Positions 19,816-24,086 of a stretch of 24,086 nt of DNA are shown here, one piece after another. The translations under genes and the position numbers were made by a program. The notes beneath the pieces were generated by a model. It was not told where the DNA came from. It was given only the letters and a program-made list of their open reading frames with translations, and did no database searches. Where the stretch lies: positions 1 through 24,086 of the IMG/VR virus record IMGVR_UViG_3300044950_001192; one strand, given 5' to 3'. The DNA comes from a virus. The number at the start of each line of letters is the position of its first letter. Positions within the stretch are counted from its first letter, which is position 1.

Positions 19816-20259
19816 CTACGAGAGCAGCTCGCGCGGATCCTGCCCTGTTGCCATCATCTGACTTAGGCGCTTCGCGCGCTGCCCGACCTGGCCGGCCCAG
19901 CGAGAGTCGAGCATCATCACCGCCGCCTGCTGATACTGCCCGGCCTGCACTGCCGCCAGCGTCCGCTTGAACGTCAGCAGCGTGCCCAGGCCCATGTTGA
20001 ACGCCATGTCGATCAGCACCCGCTGCCGCACGTCATCGAGGTTCCCCGCCCATGGCAGCGCCTTCAGCAGCGCCGCCTGGGTGGAGGTGATGTCGTTGCT
20101 CAGCAGATAGGCCGACTCCTGCGCCGTGATGCCACGGTCCTCAAGGTTGCGGCCGACGCCGATCGTCAGCTTGCCGGCGGTGCAGCGATACGGCTTGAGC
20201 CGCTCGCCTTCATGCAGCCTGAGCTGACGCACCAGGCGGCTGTGATCGATCAGCGCCAT
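19816..20259 (-). CDS. T4-type lysozyme endolysin (GH24)
   Basis: 147 aa. LHEGERLKPYRCTAGKLTIG is the T4 lysozyme active site: Glu17, then eight residues, Cys26, then five residues, Thr32. T4 has Asp at the middle position. Cys is an accepted natural variant of the E-8-D/C-5-T triad and retains activity in T4 by established mutagenesis. IGVGRN follows as usual and a helical C-terminal lobe completes the fold. It cuts the glycan strands of peptidoglycan. No signal or SAR helix is present, so release depends on a holin. The ATG shares one base with the upstream stop (TGATG). Confidence 0.9.
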   Translation of the reverse strand: MALIDHSRLVRQLRLHEGERLKPYRCTAGKLTIGVGRNLEDRGITAQESAYLLSNDITSTQAALLKALPWAGNLDDVRQRVLIDMAFNMGLGTLLTFKRTLAAVQAGQYQQAAVMMLDSRWAGQVGQRAKRLSQMMATGQDPRELLS

Positions 20260-20471
20260 CAGCGGCGCCCCCGCTTCTCCTGCCGGTCCAGCAGATTGCC
20301 GAGCAGGCTCTCAGGCTTGCGCGGCTCGTAGGGATAGGCCCGGCGGGCGGCATTCAGCAGCAGCTGCAGCACGCCGTTCGATCGGGTGCGGGGGCTGAGC
20401 GACAGCGCCTCCGACAGGAAGAACAGGCCGAAGCCGAGCAGCACCTCGATGTGCACAGAATCCAGTTGCAT
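20259..20471 (-). CDS. Holin-like small membrane protein
   Basis: 70 aa. Residues 7-25 (HIEVLLGFGLFFLSEALSLS) form a transmembrane helix, with a second amphipathic stretch NGVLQLLLNAARRAYPY and a strongly basic C-terminus typical of holins. It starts after a very good ribosome site (GAGGAGGT, four bases from ATG) and its stop overlaps the endolysin start, the usual holin-endolysin order. A single clear membrane helix and no family match leave room for an antiholin or other membrane protein. Confidence 0.55.
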   Translation of the reverse strand: MQLDSVHIEVLLGFGLFFLSEALSLSPRTRSNGVLQLLLNAARRAYPYEPRKPESLLGNLLDRQEKRGRR

Positions 20472-20481
20472 GGTGACCTCC

Positions 20482-21231
20482 TCAGGTGATGGGTTGAGCG
20501 ATGATCGCCCAGCCGTTGCCGGGCGCGTAGCGGTAGCTGTTGCCTGATGGCACCACCTCCCACCGACGACAGAAGTTCTTGAACGAGTAGCGCAGCCTGG
20601 CGCCCCAGTTGTTGATGTAACCGCCGCTCAGCACGTCCATCTCGCCAAACGGGTCGTGGACGATGAAGTTGGTGGCGTCGTAGCCGATGGCGATCAGCCA
20701 GTGGCCGTCGCCGTAGAGGTTGCCGAGGCCGCCCTTGTGGATGCAGCCGAGGGGCACCGGGATCCCCTTGTCGATCTGCGCCTTGACGTCATCGATCCCA
20801 CAGGTCTGGTCCAGGTGGGCGGTGACGCCATAGTGCGCCAGCGCCTTGATCTGGTTCGGGGCCTCGGTGGTGTCGCCATAGCGCAGCACCCGGCCCAGAT
20901 AGGTGTCGTCGCCGTTCGGGCCCTTGAGCGTCCCCGGCTTGAGGGTCTCCAGGAGCATGGCGCAGCTGGAGCTGAAGCACATCCTGAGCGCGTGCGCGGT
21001 GGCCGAGTCGCGCTGGCTGTAGTAGGGCACCTGCAGCGGGTTGCTGAGCGTGCGCGGCTGCTCCTGCTTCCCCGCCCCCTGCCAGGTCTGATACCAGCTG
21101 GCGTCGCGGCGCTTCAGGCTGGCCGGCACCGCCTCCCAGAACTGCTGAGCACCGGCCCGTTGATGAGGGAGGCCTTTCCAGTGCTCGAAGAACGGAACGA
21201 TGTCAGGGAGCAGCCCCGGTTCTTGAGTCAT
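20482..21231 (-). CDS. C39-like cysteine peptidase
   Basis: 249 aa. VPYYSQRDSATAHALRMCFS then SSCAM give the papain-like active site: Gln73 and Cys85 (CFSSSCAM follows the CGPxSxAM pattern). His177 in GDGHWLIAIGY and Asp193 in FIVHDPFG complete the triad. This is the peptidase C39-like fold. In phages next to lysins it may cleave peptide bridges of the cell wall, aiding lysis. There is no signal peptide. The ATG at 21231 is chosen over an upstream one because GAGG lies nine bases before it and the domain then starts normally. It overlaps the XhlA-like gene by 29 bases. Confidence 0.7.
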   Translation of the reverse strand: MTQEPGLLPDIVPFFEHWKGLPHQRAGAQQFWEAVPASLKRRDASWYQTWQGAGKQEQPRTLSNPLQVPYYSQRDSATAHALRMCFSSSCAMLLETLKPGTLKGPNGDDTYLGRVLRYGDTTEAPNQIKALAHYGVTAHLDQTCGIDDVKAQIDKGIPVPLGCIHKGGLGNLYGDGHWLIAIGYDATNFIVHDPFGEMDVLSGGYINNWGARLRYSFKNFCRRWEVVPSGNSYRYAPGNGWAIIAQPIT

Positions 21232-21490
21232 GGCTGCTGGCCTCAGCCGGTGGTCCACCGAAGTGTAGCCGGGCCCCAACTGCCGACCACAGCACCGGTG
21301 CAATCAGGCTGATCACCACCGCCAGGATGACGCCCTGGGCCACGCGCTTCTCTACCTCGACCAGCCGCTTGAACGCATCGGCCAGGTCTGTTCGCTTCTC
21401 CGCAACGGACACCATGACAGCATCGAGCTTCCCCTCCAGGGCGCCGAGCTTGTGGTAGATGTCTCCGTGCGAGACCTCGTGCTCCGGCAT
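21203..21490 (-). CDS. XhlA-like coiled-coil membrane protein
   Basis: 95 aa. Residues 1-52 (MPEHEVSHGDIYHKLGALEG, then KLDAVMVSVAEKRTDLADAF) form a coiled coil and 53-73 form one transmembrane helix (VILAVVISLIAPVLW). This is the plan of XhlA-type proteins that work beside holins. The ATG at 21490 follows GGGG by seven bases; another ATG six codons upstream is possible. It directly follows the tail hub gene and opens the lysis cassette. The C-terminal tail is polar. Function is inferred from layout and position. Confidence 0.55.
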   Translation of the reverse strand: MPEHEVSHGDIYHKLGALEGKLDAVMVSVAEKRTDLADAFKRLVEVEKRVAQGVILAVVISLIAPVLWSAVGARLHFGGPPAEASSHDSRTGAAP

Positions 21491-21513
21491 AGTGGGACCC
21501 CGATCCATGCAGG

Positions 21514-23340
21514 TTACTTCAGCCGCCAGTATTCAGGAGTGCGCCCGTAGTAGCTGGTGTAGCCACTCGGCCGTGCAACCCAGCTGAAGGTCCCCTTGCT
21601 GGAGCTGTTGCTGATGATCGATCCATCGTTCTGCACGATGCCGATGTGGGGATAGGGCGGGTTGCCGTTGTCGCGCATGATAGCGATGGCGCCAGGCTCG
21701 GGGCCTGATAGCAGGGTGCCGGCGCCGCCCGCCAGCGTGCTGCGCACGGTGGGGACGTAGTTGCTGTTGCCCCACGGCGGAGTGATTCCTGCGCTTCTCA
21801 ATACCTTGTTCACGGCATAGACGCAAGCGTTGTTCCCGCTATCCGGACCGCCCCTGGTGTTCATCCCCCTGGCGCTGGTCGCAGCCTTCGCCAGCAGTCG
21901 TGCTTTTTCCGTCGACGGCTTGCCATCGTTCGCCCCGCCCCCGCTGGCCCAGTCGGTGTTGTCCTCGCCCTGGGTGCCGCACTCCACCCGGGTGGTGAAG
22001 CCGCCGTCAGCAAGCTCGTGCACCACCTCCTTGATCAGCCAGGTGCCGTCCACCTCAGCACGAAACCCAGAGAGGGTGACGTCGCCATCAGCATTCAGCT
22101 CCGGCCGGCCGGGCGTCGTGACGCTGATGCGCACCTCGCCAGACTTGAGCGCCTCGAGCTTGCTGGCGGCTGCCTCCTTGGCCTCGTCCTCACTGCGGAA
22201 CAACTGCTTCTCCTCGAACACCGGCAACGGGCCCTTCTGCCCAGCGGTGTAGACCTTCTCCTTGTTGCTCTCCCGGTCCAGATACTTGACCTTCACGGCG
22301 TCATAGGCGCCGCGGTTCTTGAGCGTCGCCCGCCACTGAGTTGCTTCGGTGCCCTTGATGTTGAAGCTGCCGCGCACACCACCGGGCAGGCCACCGAGGC
22401 CAGCGCCTGCGCCCGCCCGCGCGCCGGCGAGGTAGCGCTTGTATGCGCCGGAGCGGTAGACCGACCAGGCGCCGAAGCCTTGCTGCTGGTAGATCGCCCG
22501 CGCTGCCCTGGCGTTGGCCGCTGGGTCGTAGAGCTGCTCATTGCTCGACAGCCCCAGCTGGCGGCGGCGATCGGAGCCAAGACTGCCGATCATGTTGATC
22601 TGCCACAGGCCATAACTCAGGTCGGGCGGCTTGCTGTTCAATGCCCGCACCTGGCCGCCAGATTCAGCCATAGCGATGGCGCCCATGGTGATGGCGTCGT
22701 TGCCGGTAAACCCCGCCTGCCGCGCGAGGGCGACCGCTTGGCCGGCGCTGATCCGCCCGGTAGTGTTCGGCACCGGGCTGGCGCTGCCTTTGCCCCTGGG
22801 CGCGACGATCAGCGTGCCGTCAGCCGGCTTGATCGTCGCGCCGTACTTCTCCGCCAGGCGGGTCAGGAAGCTCTGGTCGGACTCGCTGGTCTGGTCCTCA
22901 TGCTTTACCTTCACGTCGCCCAGCTTGCCTTTCAGGACTAGCTGGAGGCCATTGCGCTTGGCGATCTCCTCGGCGATCTTCCCCAGGGTGGTGTTGTGCC
23001 AGCTCTGGGAGCGCTGCTCCTTCACCAGTTCAGGTGCGGTCTGGGCGGCGGTGGCCTTGATCACCATGGACCGGGGCCCGTTGCCCAGGTCCACCTCATC
23101 GACGGCGTAACTGCCCATGTAGACCGGGGCTTGACCTGCGGCGCGATAGCCCAGCCACACCTTCAGCCAGGCGCCTGAGCGGGGCACTGGAACCTGTGCG
23201 TTGCGGTCATCAAGGGCGACCTCCAGGCTGTCGGATTGCTGGCCGGCCTGATCGGTGATGCGGAGGGAGATGAGGCGATCGGCGATGATTCCCGTAAGGT
23301 CTGTGCCATCAGCCTCCAGGCGGAAGGCGGGGGTGCTCAT
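21514..23340 (-). CDS. gpD-like baseplate hub with two wall-hydrolase domains
   Basis: 608 aa. Residues 1-185 and about 325-455 resemble the P2 gpD/late-control tail hub (PVYMGSYAVDEVDLGNGPRS, and GTWLIKEVVHELADGGFTTR at the end). Between them, residues 198-305 are a lytic transglycosylase-like insertion: catalytic Glu226 in IAMAESGG and YGLWQINM at 243-250. Residues 475-608 form a cysteine-hydrolase-like domain with Cys506 in NACVYAVNKVL and His565 in YPHIGIV, as in CHAP or NlpC/P60 enzymes. A Gly-rich linker (306-322) follows the first insertion. One protein thus combines the tail spike hub with two different peptidoglycan-cutting activities for entry. It starts at 23340 in an ATGA overlap. 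Confidence 0.8.
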   Translation of the reverse strand: MSTPAFRLEADGTDLTGIIADRLISLRITDQAGQQSDSLEVALDDRNAQVPVPRSGAWLKVWLGYRAAGQAPVYMGSYAVDEVDLGNGPRSMVIKATAAQTAPELVKEQRSQSWHNTTLGKIAEEIAKRNGLQLVLKGKLGDVKVKHEDQTSESDQSFLTRLAEKYGATIKPADGTLIVAPRGKGSASPVPNTTGRISAGQAVALARQAGFTGNDAITMGAIAMAESGGQVRALNSKPPDLSYGLWQINMIGSLGSDRRRQLGLSSNEQLYDPAANARAARAIYQQQGFGAWSVYRSGAYKRYLAGARAGAGAGLGGLPGGVRGSFNIKGTEATQWRATLKNRGAYDAVKVKYLDRESNKEKVYTAGQKGPLPVFEEKQLFRSEDEAKEAAASKLEALKSGEVRISVTTPGRPELNADGDVTLSGFRAEVDGTWLIKEVVHELADGGFTTRVECGTQGEDNTDWASGGGANDGKPSTEKARLLAKAATSARGMNTRGGPDSGNNACVYAVNKVLRSAGITPPWGNSNYVPTVRSTLAGGAGTLLSGPEPGAIAIMRDNGNPPYPHIGIVQNDGSIISNSSSKGTFSWVARPSGYTSYYGRTPEYWRLK

Positions 23341-23549
23341 AGATCCCAGATCCTGAGTGTGGTGGTGGTTTCAGGATCTGGGAGATCAGGCAGCTCGATG
23401 GTCAGGCCTTCGGGCAGCACCGGCATGAGATCGGCCAGGTTGGGGTTGGCCACCATAAGCGCCTCGACGGTCTGCTGGGTGCGGCCGTAGAACCGCCAGC
23501 AGATCAGGTCGAGCTCATCGAACTGGCGGGTGACATAGAGCTGGCTCAT
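23337..23549 (-). CDS. gpX-like tail protein
   Basis: 70 aa: MSQLYVTRQFDELDLICWRF, then YGRTQQTVEALMVANPNLAD and LPEGLTIELPDLPDP. The pattern, a short LysM-like repeat with LDxICWxxYG and ANPxLADxxPxLPxGLxIxLP, is that of P2 gpX, a baseplate or tail component next to gpD. It shares an ATGA overlap with the hub gene and a TGATG with the beta-helix gene, which fits a tail operon with gpX before gpD. Confidence 0.85.
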   Translation of the reverse strand: MSQLYVTRQFDELDLICWRFYGRTQQTVEALMVANPNLADLMPVLPEGLTIELPDLPDPETTTTLRIWDL

Positions 23550-24086
23550 CAGGTAACGACGGGGATGGCCTGGAGGTTGTCTGTAAACCCTGCGAACAGC
23601 GCAGCTCCGGTGTTGGTGACACCGGCATGGGTCCAGCTGTTGTTGGAATGCAGCACCTGCACCATCCGGTCCAGCTTGATTGGCGGGTTGGCCGATGGGC
23701 CGTTCACGAACACGCAGTCGAAGATGATCAGCGGGTCGTAGCAGTTGGCCCCCACGGCTGGGCTGAGAATCGCGTGGCTGGTGTTTGTCCAGCCGGACAC
23801 GTAGACGTCCTGGATCGAGGTGATCCGGGAGGTTGGGGTCGAGATTGTCGAGTTCCGCTCGTAGAGCAGCCGGGAGCCAACAGAGCTGCAACGGCGGATG
23901 GAATTGGCCCTGGAGTCGTTCGGCTCCACCACGTCCGCAGTGCTGCTGCGGTAGAAGCGGCAGTTCCTGATCAGCGCCTGGCCGTTGCCAGTGAACACCC
24001 CCACGGCGTTGTCGTAGAAGTGGCAGCCATCCACGTTGATCATGTAGTCGTTGTAGTTGGTGGCGCTGAGGCCGGTGCCGCAGTTG
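23549..24086 (-). CDS. Beta-helix tail spike-like protein (partial)
   Basis: Reading on the minus strand from the window edge, at least 178 residues ending AIPVVT, with no start codon required inside the window. An internal Met at 24043 is preceded by more open frame (NCGTGLSATNYNDY). The sequence shows right-handed parallel beta-helix coils: VDGCHFYDNAVGVF, ALIRNCRFYRSSTADVV and IIFDCVFVNGP, with the Cys/Asn/Phe ladder typical of pectate-lyase-like tail spikes. Such proteins bind and often cleave host polysaccharide. Only the C-terminal part is visible. It may cooperate with the glycoside-hydrolase-like protein at the left end. Confidence 0.65.
   Translation of the reverse strand, partial: NCGTGLSATNYNDYMINVDGCHFYDNAVGVFTGNGQALIRNCRFYRSSTADVVEPNDSRANSIRRCSSVGSRLLYERNSTISTPTSRITSIQDVYVSGWTNTSHAILSPAVGANCYDPLIIFDCVFVNGPSANPPIKLDRMVQVLHSNNSWTHAGVTNTGAALFAGFTDNLQAIPVVT

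Overview
The window is a stretch of a temperate tailed-phage genome with high G+C, closely packed genes and short overlaps. It carries a tyrosine integrase, a RecE/RecT-type recombination pair, SSB, a primase-helicase of the VapE type, a lysis cassette and contractile-tail genes resembling P2 gpX and gpD. I see no rRNA, tRNA or CRISPR array. The host is probably a cyanobacterium of the Synechococcus/Cyanobium kind. That rests only on a small NblA-like protein and on the general look of several small operon proteins, so it is an inference. The tail genes suggest a myovirus.

Layout: three transcription blocks. Block 1 (1-7899, minus strand) reads leftwards: SF2 helicase, VRR-NUC nuclease, three small proteins, VapE-type primase/helicase, two hairpins including a terminator-like one, then a second unit with a stand-alone copy of the VapE C-terminal domain, a glycoside-hydrolase-like protein, a gpZ-like minor tail protein, the NblA-like protein and a ParB-like protein. 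Block 2 (8003-19754, plus strand) starts from a divergent promoter region at about 7900-8002. It holds RecE-like nuclease, RecT-like annealing protein, an excisionase-like HTH protein, SSB, a winged-helix protein, a DNA methyltransferase with DUF4942, a MazG-like protein and a long chain of tiny genes joined by ATGA, GTGA or TGATG overlaps. It ends in an integration module with a cargo gene, the integrase and a small membrane-anchored HTH protein. Block 3 (19816-24086, minus strand) carries a beta-helix protein (cut by the window edge), gpX-like, gpD-like hub fused to two peptidoglycan hydrolase domains, XhlA-like, C39-like peptidase, holin-like and endolysin, and ends in an intrinsic terminator.

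How the parts work together: block 2 and the left part of block 1 form the early replication and recombination programme, and block 3 and the left end of block 1 form late morphogenesis and lysis. Phage genes lie on both sides of the integrase and its putative att region is not split, so the window fits a free or circular phage genome better than an integrated prophage cut at attP.

The most unusual structures are three. First, eight copies of GTGGGAAC occur as four tandem pairs with 11-bp period. They form two similar composite units of about 200 bp, each with a shared ATCTTGGTT core, and the units bracket a single cargo gene beside the integrase. Second, a 16-bp sequence, GTGACGGATTGTTACG, recurs exactly three times at gene ends, with three weaker copies, always reading in the direction of local transcription where orientation can be judged. 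Third, the tail hub protein carries both a lytic transglycosylase-like and a cysteine-peptidase-like domain.
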